Assembly (NCBI RefSeq): GCF_000499845.2
Contig: NC_023751.2
Location: 26,608,455 to 26,672,454, forward strand
Source: Phaseolus vulgaris
Lineage: Eukaryota; Streptophyta; Magnoliopsida; Fabales; Fabaceae
Length of the DNA: 64,000 nucleotides
Direction: 5' to 3'
The position numbers and the translations under genes were made by a program. This document shows, piece by piece, positions 39,601 to 51,600 of the stretch (positions within the stretch are counted from its first letter, which is position 1; each line of letters begins with the position of its first letter). Below the pieces are notes generated by a model. That model ran no database searches. It was not told the origin of the DNA and saw only the letters and a program-made list of their open reading frames with translations.

Positions 39601-42600
39601 TAAGTTTCTTGTAGATAAACTCTGCAAATCTAAAATTCGATTTCTATGTTTTTATTGTGATAATGGTATTCTTTTGCTGTACTCTGTTAAAAATTTCTTT
39701 GGCATAAATAAAAAAAGTTTGCTTTGCAGACAAGGCACCTTTTCTTACCTGATGTAGATCCTGGTTATTTCCTCCAATATTGTTGCCCATGGCTACTTCC
39801 TGCTCTTCTTATCAATGAAAACAGTTCTGATCTCAATTGGGTTTCCAAGGTATGAGCAGTTTCTCTTAGGGATGATATCTTTGATACTATTAGTGAAGCT
39901 TCTATCGTTTAAAAAATATTAAGATGCTATTGCCATGGAATATGATTTAGTAGTTGTGCTGCCTCATTTATTGTATGTCAGGATACTGACATTCTAGTAA
40001 TTGTTTATAGGTTTGTTTGGAGGAAATTTCTTCGCAATTTCTTCTAATAGAAAAAAATAAGGAAAAGTGAAATTAGCATCATTAACTATAATTAACTTAT
40101 GCATGAGTTAAAATCAGGTTTTGCTGAAGATAATCAACATCATTAACTACAAATTAGCTTATCCATGGGTTAATTTTAGCTTATGGAGAAGCTAATTTCA
40201 TTTTTTCTCCTAGTAGTACAAATGAAGAAATTTCTCGAAACTGCCACTATTCTTGTTTATTCTGGATCTGACAGAATTCTTTTATGCAGGTCACTTGTCA
40301 ACCTTTGACAGTTCTTATAAAAAACCACTTCACTTCCATATTTTCAATTTCCATGGCTTTGCACTGCAGTAAGAAACCAGGATCAGAGAAGGGAACAGTA
40401 GTGCTTCAGAGTTCCATTTTGCATTTTGCTCAGATAACTGAGAAAGAACGGGACAAGCTCATAAAGAGACACATGGTATGCTTGACTGCACTGTAGGGCT
40501 TTTGTTTTAAAGAAAATATTCTTTGCGTTTGATTATGTGTTGACTACAAATCAATCTTCGTCCATTTTGAAGTTCCTCTCAGTAGCTTTTTTATTTTACT
40601 GAATTTTGACATGAAAACTGGTATGTGGTGTCCCAAATAAACCATGGAAAACATTGTCCTACCTTTGGTATAGTATTTAGAGGAAACTATTTTCTTTATT
40701 ATTTATTACAAGTCATCAAATGATAGAAAAGTGACTTCTTTACAAATCTACCTATAGATTTTTTTATAAAAAGTGTAGGTTTTTAATATTCAGATTAAAA
40801 TATCTTTTCCATGAAAATTTCCATACATCAAAATTTTTCAGGAATAGTTTCTACTAACATGTTTTTTTTTTCTGCTATTTTCCTTGAAAACTTTTAGGCC
40901 CTTAATTTTGTTCTTACCTTCAGTTCAATCACATGCACTTTGCCATCATATATGTGCAGTGTTGCAATTAAGATACCAGCTGTTGACATGTGCAGTAGTA
41001 ATTTTTTTCTAAATCTTTTTTAACTGAAGTTGTTTAAGGATACATTTCTTCGCTATTTAATATTATATTCTTGAACTTTGTCTGTCTAGGTCTCTATTGT
41101 CAGCTGTATTTTATCTTTGTGCTCTTGTTCATCGAACGCCATAGCCCCTTATTTTTCAAGGGATATAGTGTCTCTTGAAATTCAAACAATTGTTGATGGA
41201 TTTTTGGACTCGTGAGTTTTCTTTTATTCCTTGGTGTTTATCTTCTGTTCCAATTTGAGTTTGTTCTTAAAATGAAATATATAATTGTTGAGATGTAGGG
41301 ATGATAATCATGCAAGTGCTTCTGTTGTTGACAAGATCAACATTTTTCGCCCAGATAGGGTTTTCATGGTAATTTTTTGACATAAAACTCGACAACCATT
41401 TTGTTATCCTTTTCCCTGCTTACCATTTTCTTTGTTTTCCAATTGTTTCTAATAAATTCAACACTTTTGGAATTGGAAGTTTTTGGTAGAAGTTCATTAT
41501 AAAATTGCAGCAGCAGCTCATTACAGGCACAAGTGCCACCGGTTGGCAGGAATTGAGGTGCTTATGAGTACTCTTGGTCAGAGAGCTGCTGTTTTAAGCA
41601 CTTCCAAGTAAGTTCTATGGCCTGAAATTTATCTATGGCTTTTAAATTACATTGTACTCAAAATCTAGTGTACCTGTAGTGTTGGTGGGTTTGATATTTG
41701 ACCTTGGTATTGATCATTTACTTACATGTTGAGTAAATGTAGTTACCTTCTCAACTTGATTGGGTCATTGATTGATTGTCGTCCTTTACAAGACCAATGT
41801 TGTCGAATACTCAGTGCATTGTTGCTACATCTTAAAAGGAATATATCTACAGATGTGACCGTTATGCTTGGAGAACAGCTCCAGGTATACTCTTTTTCAA
41901 TTTGCACTGTTTTTCCAGTCTTGTTTTTCATTTTTGCACTGTTTTCAAATATTCTTCTTCCCTATTTAAACTTATGTTCTGTAGAACGTGTTCTATCCAG
42001 TTTCTTGTTTCGAAGTTGGTGGCATGCTGCATTCCTTCTAAAACCAAAGTATTGTGTGATACCACTGTATCACAAGCTTTATCTCTGCTCCATATGTTAA
42101 CCGTGGACTCTGATTCATCTATGTATGATTATGTTAAAGTGAGTATCTGAAATTCAACTGGTATCTGTGGTATTAAGGATATGGTCTATTACAACTTTGG
42201 AGATATATGAAAATAATTTCTTATAGGAATTGGAGCCATTCCCTGAACTAAAATTATTGGATGAGATAAGGAAGTTCCACAAAGAATTATGCCACACTTA
42301 TTCTATACGTGACCACTTAATGAAGGTAAATAAATATCATTTTCCATTGCATTTTTATGGCAGTACGACATGAAGTTTAAAGCTAATTTTTTCTTGTTAT
42401 CTGGTACTTTGTTATTTTCAGTTTGTGAAGAAGTCTTGCTACCTTCCACCAAGGTTGCTTTTATCAAGGTTGCTTCCTTTTCCAACATACATTCCTATGC
42501 TATTATCTTCCTAGTTTTCAATGATTATGGCCTTAGATATCTTCTTTCTTTTAAATATAATTAAAAAAAGTATTGGTTGCAAAGGAGTATTCTTATTTCA

Positions 42601-45600
42601 GATATAACGGGTTGAACCCTTTATATGTTTCTTATCTATAAATACATAACTCTATTTGTTCTTTATAACGGTGCGTCTGAGTCCTTTTTTGACGGGGATT
42701 ACCAATGTGGGGATCACCTTGTCGTTCTTGTTTTGAATATGCCTTTTTCATCCTGATCAAAGTTCGTTTCCTTTTTGTATGGCCTTTCTATTGCCACTGT
42801 GTAATCCATCCATCTTCACTAATTATGTCAATGTTCATCTATCTATTGATAAATTGGATGGAACTTATTATGATATTTGGGCATTAAAATTAAACCATGG
42901 GTTAAGAGTTAGGACTATTTTGATCATCTTACCCATAGTGTGATCATTATTGTTGAAAATGAAGTTTGCCATTGGTTGAAAATTGATGTTCAATTATGCA
43001 TTGTCCTCATGTCTACTATTCACTCATCTTTAAAACAAATATTTCGTGCTTATTAGTCATGTTCAGAAGTTTGGGATCAGGCCAAATTATTGTACACCAT
43101 TGGTACTCAACATTTTTATTGTGTTTGTCAAAATCTCCTTAATGTTGTCTTGATGGTACAATGACTGAATATCTGGGTAACGTTCATGCTCTTCACAATT
43201 TCAACGAGTTATTGCCTTTTGTCTCTATTACTTCTTAAGAACTCGGACAAAGGTCAAAGTTCTTCATGTTATTGGCTTTACGTGGGCTTCCTGATGTTAT
43301 TCACATATCCATGATCAGATTTTCGGATCCCTAGTTGGGCCTAATTTTACTTCCACTTATTTCACCCTTTTGCGTGAGCCAAGTAAGCCAACCACTGATA
43401 CACCTGCTTCCGCTACTGACTCTTCTACTTTGGTATCTTACGTGATGATCGCAATCGCTCTCGCAAGTCATGTAAGGGTGTCACAAGTGTGAACATTATC
43501 ACAAGCTAGGCCACAAAATGGAGTGTTGTTATGTCTTACATGGTTGCCCTCCTTGATCAGCTGCCGTTGCCCTAATTTTTTTGCCAATTGTCTACTCTAG
43601 GCCCTACTTCAAGTGATTCCTCAGGACAACTTGTTTTCAATAAATTTCTCGAATTGTATGAAGATCGTCAAAACTCTAGGTCCACTGCTTTTGTTTCACA
43701 CACAAGTACATCTTTTGCTGGCCTCACTCACTACAATTTTCTTGGCCCATAGGTTCATGATTCAAGTGCCACAAATCACATTACTGGTGACAAAATCTAT
43801 TGTTTCCTTCTTTGTCTACTTCTGGTTATTTACCTGCCATTATAATGGCCAATGGTTCTAGGGTCTCATCACATGGTGGTGATACTATTCATCTTCTTTC
43901 TTCTTTTTCTATTGATAATGTTTGTTATGTCCTTGTGTCTATATTTATCTTATTATCCATTAGTCGTCTCACCTGTTCCCTTGATTGTATTATTTCTTTT
44001 ATCAAAGGTTTTTTTTTTTCTATACAAGACTTGAGTCCGGGACAAATAATTGGCACTGGTTGTGAGTACAATTTAGAATTTCATTATTTTGAAATGTTTA
44101 TTGATGATTATTGAAGATGTACTTCGTTATTTTTAATTAAAAATCGTTTTGAGTTGTTTTTTAAATTACAATCCTTTTACAACGCAATTAAAAATCAATT
44201 TGTAGTTTCTATTCGAATCTTATGCAGTGATAATGCCCGTTAGTATCTTTCTCATTGGTTTCAAAATTTTATGGCTTCGCGTGACATTCTTCCTCAAACA
44301 TCATGTGGTTATATACCTCAACAAACATCTTGTTGAAACAACTCGCCCAATTTTAATCCACGGTAAGATTCCTCAATGTTTTTAGGGTGATATTGTTTGT
44401 AGTGCGTGTTATATAATTAACTGCATGCCATCCTTGGTTCTAGATAAGAAAATTCTTCACTCTATTTCATTTGCTGATGAAGCTCTCCATCCCTTATCTC
44501 CTAAAGTCTTTGGATCCACATGTTTTGTTCACAATTTTAGTCTTAGTCTTTGAAATTATTGCTCTATAGAATAGTGGAACTTGAGAGCTTGTTCCTTTAC
44601 CTTCTGGGAAACATGTTGCTTGTAGGTGAATTTTTGCTATCAAAGTTGGTTCTAATAGTACTGTTGATCGTCTCATGGCTAAAGGTTATATACAAATTAT
44701 TGAGTTGGACTATGGTGACACTTATTCTCCATTGGCAAAGATTGTCTATGTTCGCTTATGCCCAACCATAGTTGTCCTTCAACAACGACCTCTTTATCAA
44801 TTGGATCTCAAAAATGTTTTTTCGTGACGAAGATCATTTAGTTTTTTACCATCACTCGAGTTTTAGGTGTACATATCTAGTAATATTAGTGGAAAGAAAT
44901 AGATGAAATATATTTCTGAGATATCTTACAAATGTGATTACAGTCTCTATTTATAGACTGTTTTACAACCTAATTAAAGAAAGAAATAATAGGCAATGAA
45001 AGCCAGAAATAATGAGTGTTTAAAGCTGTACAAATCAAATAAAATCAAATCACTAACAAATCTGTCCTAATAAATATAAAATGGAATCTGCACTTAATTA
45101 TAACATAATTCTCCTAATTATGCAACACTCCCCCTCAAGTTGGTGAATGTATATCTATCATTCCCAACTTGCAAGTAAGATCTTCGAATTGTTTTATGGG
45201 AAGTCCCTTTGTAAACATATCTGCCAATTGGAGTCTTGAAGGGATGTAGTCAGTGGCTATAAGACCATCATCCAACTTCTCTTTAATAAAGTGTCGGTCT
45301 ATCTTTACGTGCTTTGTTCGATCATGTTGAACCGGATTGTGTGCAATACTGATAGCGGACTTATTATCACATGCCAAACCCATAGGAGCTTCATATTTTA
45401 TTTTTAGGTCATCAAGTATGATCTTCATCCATAAGAGTTCACACACCCCTTGAGCCATGGCTCTAAATTCTGCCTCTGCACTTGATCTTGCAACTACATT
45501 TTGCTTCTTGCTCCTCCATGTTACCAGATTTCCACCCAAGAACATGCAGTAGCCTGTGGTGGATCTCCTATCAACAATCGATCCTGCATAGTCAGCATCA

Positions 45601-48600
45601 GTATATACTTTCATAGATAAGTTTTCCCCCTTTTTGAATAGCAATCCTTTTCCTGGAGAGGCTTTTAAGTACTGAATAATTTTATCTACTGCCTGCAAGT
45701 GTCTTTCTCTTGGATCATGCATAAATTGACTAACCACACTAACTGCATAGGCTATATCTGGCCTAGTGTGTGAAAGATAAATGAGTTTTCCCACAAGTCT
45801 TTGATATTGTGTCTTCTCCACTTTTGGGTTTTCCTCATCATTCCCAATCCTATGATTTTGCTCTATTGGTACTCCAGTGGGCTTACAACCCAACTTACCA
45901 ATCTCTTTGAGAAGATCAAGGATGTATTTCCTTTGAGAAATAAAGATGCCCTGTCTCGAGTAAGCAACCTCTATCCCAAGGAAGTACTTCAGCTTCCCAA
46001 GATCCTTCATTTCAAATTGAGCAGCTAGTCTCTCCCTCAAATTTTGTTTTTCAATCTCATCATCACCTGTAATAATCATATCATCTACATAGACCAAAAG
46101 TAGAGTGAGTTTACCATTCTGAGAATGTTTTATAAACAGAGTATGGTCACCTTGGCTTTGTCGGTACCCCAAAGATACCATAGCTTGAGTAAACCTTCCA
46201 AACCAAGCACGAGGTGATTGCTTAAGACCATATAGGGCCTTCTTAAGTCTGCACGCCTTATTCCCTTCATTAACAATACCATAACCAGGTGGAATCTCCA
46301 TGTATACTTCTTCCTCCAAGCTTCCATGCAAGAAGGCATTTTTAACATCAAATTGATGCATTGCCCAACCAAAGTGTGCTGCCAGGGAGAGAATAATCCT
46401 GACGGTATTCATTTTTGCCACTGGAGCAAAAGTCTCCTCATAATCGATCCCATAGGTTTGAGTGTACCCTTTTGCAACCAACCTTGCTTTATACCGATCC
46501 AGTGTGCCATCAGACTTATACTTAACTGTGTATATCCACCTACAACCCACTGCTTTCTTATCTTTTGGTCTCTCTACAATCTCCCAAGTCTCATTCCTTT
46601 CTAACGCGCTCATTTCTTCATTCATGGCTCGAATCCAGTTCTCATCTTTTAAGGCTTCTTGTACCGATGAAGGGATTTTGATAGAATCAATAGCTGAAAG
46701 AAAACTCTGGTGCTGCATAGAAAGTTTTTCTGTAGACACAAATTGGGATATAGGATATTTGGCACAAGATCTTTTTTCTTTTCTCAAGGCAATAGGTAAA
46801 TCATTTAGGTTAGGTTCAAAAGCAGTATTTAAGGTGTCCTCAAGAGTCTCACTGGTATGAGTTCTTACCTCCGGTTCAGACAATTGAAGTTGCTGTTCGA
46901 CCAGGACGGGTTCTTGTTGCCTTCGCTGATATTGTTTTCCAAAATATTTGTCTTCATTATTCTTCTCTGGTAATGATGTTGGTGCAGGGTCTTTGTCATC
47001 CTCCCTAAGAACGAAATCCTGCAACAAAGGAAAAGGTGGCAACTCAAGGTCCTCAGCTTCTTGAATACTCTCCCCCTGAAGCTGAGAACTAGGAAAGAAA
47101 GACTCTGTTTCATGGAAGGTGACATCTTTGGAAATATACACTTTACGACTTTGAGGATGATAACATTTGTATCCCTTTTTGTTGGGGGCATAACCTATGA
47201 AGACACATTTGATGGCACGAGGATCTAACTTACCTCGATAAGGACTATGAACATGGACAAAAGCAGGACAACCAAAGACACGATTCTGAAGACTATTCAA
47301 CATGGGAATAGAAGGATAGAATGTGGTCATAACCTGAATAGGAGTAACACCCTCTAGAACCCGAGAGGGTAATCTATTAATCAAATAAGTGGCAGTCAGG
47401 ACTGCTTCCCCCCAGTAAGATCTAGGAACAGATGTTTGGAAAAGTAAAGCTCGAGTAACCTCAAGGAGATGACGATTTTTCCTTTCAGCAACCCCATTTT
47501 GTTGAGGAGTCTCCACACAGGTTAATTCATGAACAACTCCATTTTCCTCAAGGAACTTGGAAAGGTTTTGGTTCACATATTCTCTTCCATTATCAGAACG
47601 CAATCTCTTAATTGGACTTTCAAATTGTGTTTGAATCATTCTGTAAAACTTTACAAACAAGTGAAAAACTTCAGACTTATCTTTCATGAGGAATATCCAA
47701 GTAACCCGAGTACAATCATCAATAAATGAAACAAACCATTTTGCACCCGAGATATTAGGAATAGATGAAGGTCCCCATACATCTGAATGAATAAGATCAA
47801 AAGGTTTAGAACTTTTATTACCATTGGGAGGAAAAGTTGTCCGATGGTGTTTAGCAAACTGACAAACATCACAATGAAATGACTCAGCAAACACTTTTGT
47901 AAATAAAACAGGAAATAAGGACTTTAGGGTACTAAATGGAGGATGACCAAGACGTCTGTGTTGAAGCCATATCTGAGAGGATGACCAAGATTCACGACCT
48001 TGCTGAAGATTAGAAGTGTGTGCCTGTAGTCTAGCATCCTTTTTACTTTCTTCATGCTGTAAATAATATAACCCGCCCTGCTCTTTAGCAATTCCAATAG
48101 TCTTCCCCGTGGCAAGATCCTGAAAAACACAATGGGAAGGGAAAAATACCACTGCACAATTTAAATCTTGGGTAATCTTTTGAATAGACAAGAGGTTATT
48201 GGATAGTTTGGGAACATGAAGCACATTTTTTAAAGGAAATGAAGGTTGAAGGTGAATGTTACCACGACCATTAATGGGGGTAGTGGAACCATTAGCAACA
48301 GTAATATATGGCTTACCGGATAAAGTAGTGTAGGATGAAAAAAAAGAGGAATGAGGTGTCATATGATCAGTAGCACCAGAGTCTATAATCCAGATATTTT
48401 CAGTACTAGAAGCATTAAAGGATAAAAAACTAGAACTCTTACCACTCATAGTAAAGGAACAATAGCTAGATGGCTTACTAAGGGAGTCCATGAGAGTTCA
48501 AAACCAACTTTTTTCAGATTGGCAAAATTTGATCCTGTTCACGCACACACAAAAAAATCTGCCGGAAAAATTTTCCGGTGGCGGTTTCCGGCGGCCGGCG

Positions 48601-51600
48601 GCGGTTTCCGCGCGAGTAGTGACAGTTCCGGCGAGCGGTGCAGTTTCCGGCGAGCGACGGAAATGGTGGTCGGTGGTGGTGGTCGGCGGTGGTCAATGGC
48701 GGTGGCAGTAACGGTCAATGGTGCAAGGTGGTGGTGGTGGTCAATGGAGAAAGGATAAGGAAAATAGAAAGTTGCAGCAATGAAGGCTGTCCAAAAAAAA
48801 AATAATTGCAGCAATAAAGGCTGTCAAGGAAAATGATTACAGCAATGACGGCTGTCAAGGAAAATGATTACAGCAATGAAGGCTAAAAAAATTGCGGAAG
48901 CAGAGTCTCCTAGATCAGGAGCTCTGATACCAAGTGGAAAGAAATAGATGAAATATATTTCTGAGATATCTTACAAATGTGATTACAGTCTCTATTTATA
49001 GACTGTTTTACAACCTAATTAAAGAAAGAAATAATAGGCAATGAAAGCCAGAAATAATGAGTGTTTAAAGCTGTACAAATCAAATAAAATCAAATCACTA
49101 ACAAATCTGTCCTAATAAATATAAAATGGAATCTGCACTTAATTATAACATAATTCTCCTAATTATGCAACAATATTTGTTTATGATATTATGCTTACAG
49201 ATTTATCGGAAAAAGTTTATATGGAGCAACCTTTAGGTTTTGTTTCTGAGGAGGAGTCTTCTGGGTTGGTATGTCACTTTTGCATATCTTTATATGGCCT
49301 CAAGCAATCCCTAGAGTTTGGTTTGGAAAATTTTGTAATGTTGTTCAACTATTTAGTATGACTTATAGTAAGGTAGATCATTTACTTTTTTACTGTCACT
49401 CGAGTACTAGGTGGGTCTATCTAGAAATATCTATTGATGACATTGTTCCTAACAGGAAATGATCATCATGGCGTCTCACAAGTAAAACAAATCTTTGGTC
49501 ACCACTTTTAGACCAAAGATCTTGGCAAACTCAGATATTTTTTGGGGATTGAGGTAGCACAATCCAACAATGGTATTGTTATCTTTCAAAGGAACTTTGC
49601 ATTGGATATTTTTGGAGGAAACTAATTAACGAGTCTAGAATCTGTTGACACACCTATGGATTCCAATGTCAAACACCTTCAAATCAGGGGGAGCCTCTCT
49701 CAGATACTACGAAGTACAAAAGATTAGTTGAAAAATCAAAGGCTTAGTTACCTTTTTAGTTCCTATATTGAGGACCAAAAGTCAATTTAGTTTCGAGATT
49801 ATTAAAAAGTTCAATATGGTCCCAAATTTTCTTAAAACAGTTTAATGTGGTTCATTATGTTAGATTGCTCTCATTAAAACAGATTTACCTCAACAATTGA
49901 ACCAATGAACATTGATTAATGTGTTGTTACCATGTTGAATTGTTTGGAAAAAGTTGGGACCAAGTTGAACTTTTTAAGAAAAGTTGGGGCAACATTGAAC
50001 TTTTTAAAATTTGGAGGATGTAATGGATATTTAGTACTCTGAGTCATTAAGACATTTCCTTTCCAGTCAGTGTGGTGAGTCAATTTCTTAATTCCTCATG
50101 TGTAGATCATTGCAATGCAATCATTTGTATATTGAAGTACATTAAATGTTGTCCTAGAAAAGGTTTTCTATATGGTCACAATTATCTATATTAATGTTGT
50201 CTGTTATTTAGATTGTGATTGAGTAGGATCTCATTCTGATAGAATTTCCATTGCTGGAGCTTGTCTCTCCATTGATGATAACTTAATCTATTAGAAGAGC
50301 AAAAAACAAATTGACTACTTCTATGCTTATTTGGTTTCAACAATTAATGATAGAATTGCAATTGGAGAGGTCACTCAAATGACACTTATATGTGACAATC
50401 AACTCTTCATAATAGCTAAGATCCCGTCTTTGATGAAAGAACCAAACATATTGAGATAGATTGTCATTTTATTCGAAAAAAAAATTCTATCTGGATACAT
50501 CAAGACTAAGTTTGTTAATTTGAATAATCAATTAGCATATGTTTTCACTATATCTTTATGGGGACCTAGAATTGATTATATTTGTAACAAGCTTGGTACA
50601 TGTGATTTATATGCACCGACTTGAGGGAAGCGTTAGATGTAACAGGCTTAGCCCATACATTTTGTTTGTTTCTTATTTGTAAATACATAACCCTATTTGT
50701 TCTTTATACTCAAGGGATTGATCTCTTTTTATTTTATTTTAACATTTATAATACTTTGTACTATATGTTCATGAGTTTGTCTAGCAAGAGAGACAATTAT
50801 TTACCATGTATTTGAATATATTGATTGAAATATTAAATGGTCAGCATTATTGAATATATTTATCATGTATTTGAAATATTGCTGGAAAGTTTCCGTGATT
50901 CTTCATTCCTGAATCGGTTTTTTCTCAGTCTCCAGGCATTGCATAAGAAGTTATTGAATGTAGAAACCCTTCAAAGAGGAGGCAAGGTAGAAGGTTTTTC
51001 TAAAGACATATATTGGCAGGGTGATCAAGAAATTGTGCATGCAGTCTGGAAACTTGTTCACATGTGTGGTTCTAATGATGCAAATGAAGTTCGGGAATTG
51101 GTTTCAGATTTCATTTCCAGGGTAATGATTTTATTAGTTTTAGATTTTTCTGATTATATGCAGTTACACTTTTTCTCACTTTTGGAAATTTGGTTCCTTT
51201 GTTCTTCCTGTGTTGCTATAGGTTGGCACTGGAGACCCATACTCTGTCGTATTCCATCTTCATGACAAAACTAGTCTTATTAGTGTTGGTAAATCTATTG
51301 ATACCAGTAGTGCGATAGAAATCAGTTCTGACATGGATGCATGCTTATCTGAAGAACATTTGGTTGTCCTTATGAAAATCCTCATGAAATATCTGATGGA
51401 TGATTCTGTGAAAATTGTTGATATGGCATCACAAACCCTTCGTGTAAGTCTTCTAAATCGCAATAGTCTTCTAATCAAACTTAATATATGGCACTTTTAA
51501 AAAATAATTAAGGTGGTTAATATGTTATCTTTCTTCATTTTCTATCTAAATAATTTCATTTGGTTGGATTTGTAGGGAATACTTTCAACTAAAAGAGGCC

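Larger units (their letters stand above)
44888..49172 (-). mobile_element. young Ty1/copia element lacking gag (inner)
   Basis: A 4,285-bp element on the strand opposite to ATM, inserted in the RT region of the outer copia. Two 240-bp LTRs (44888-45127, 48933-49172) look identical base for base. The 5-bp target ATATT is duplicated exactly at 44883-44887 and 49173-49177. A tRNA-Met primer site abuts the 5' LTR, and the purine tract GAGGGGGAG (minus strand, 45128-45136) abuts the 3' LTR. The internal region encodes one intact pol frame of 1,118 codons but has no gag; about 440 bp of GC-rich, partly repetitive leader lies in its place. Autonomous plant copia elements usually encode about 1,300-1,400 residues including gag. 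It looks recently inserted, probably with capsid protein supplied in trans. Confidence 0.93.
42596..50790 (+). mobile_element. old copia element (outer), host of the nested insertions in intron 38
   Basis: Sense-strand copia relic. LTR-like core at 42601-42667; gag start [13 protein letters not shown] (about 42851); protease relic [10 protein letters not shown] (about 43756); integrase relic LCSDNAR (about 44212); RT NVFF (about 44801). After the young insertion come [10 protein letters not shown] (about 49213), [16 protein letters not shown] (about 49512), RNase H (to about 50630), the purine tract TTGAGGGAAG and the second LTR (core 50636-50708). Many stops and frameshifts, and the LTR cores are clearly diverged, so it is old. 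Outer limits are approximate. It is interrupted at 44888-49172 and again at about 49733-50036. Confidence 0.8.

Noticed and set aside
45801..47890. Several plus-strand and out-of-frame minus-strand frames inside the young copia
   Set aside because: They overlap the intact 1,118-codon pol frame and are its shadows.
48514..48814. Overlapping GC-rich frames on both strands near the young copia
   Set aside because: Low-complexity His/Pro/Arg or Gly/Val-rich readings of GGT/GGC repeats, with no capsid or zinc-knuckle motif.
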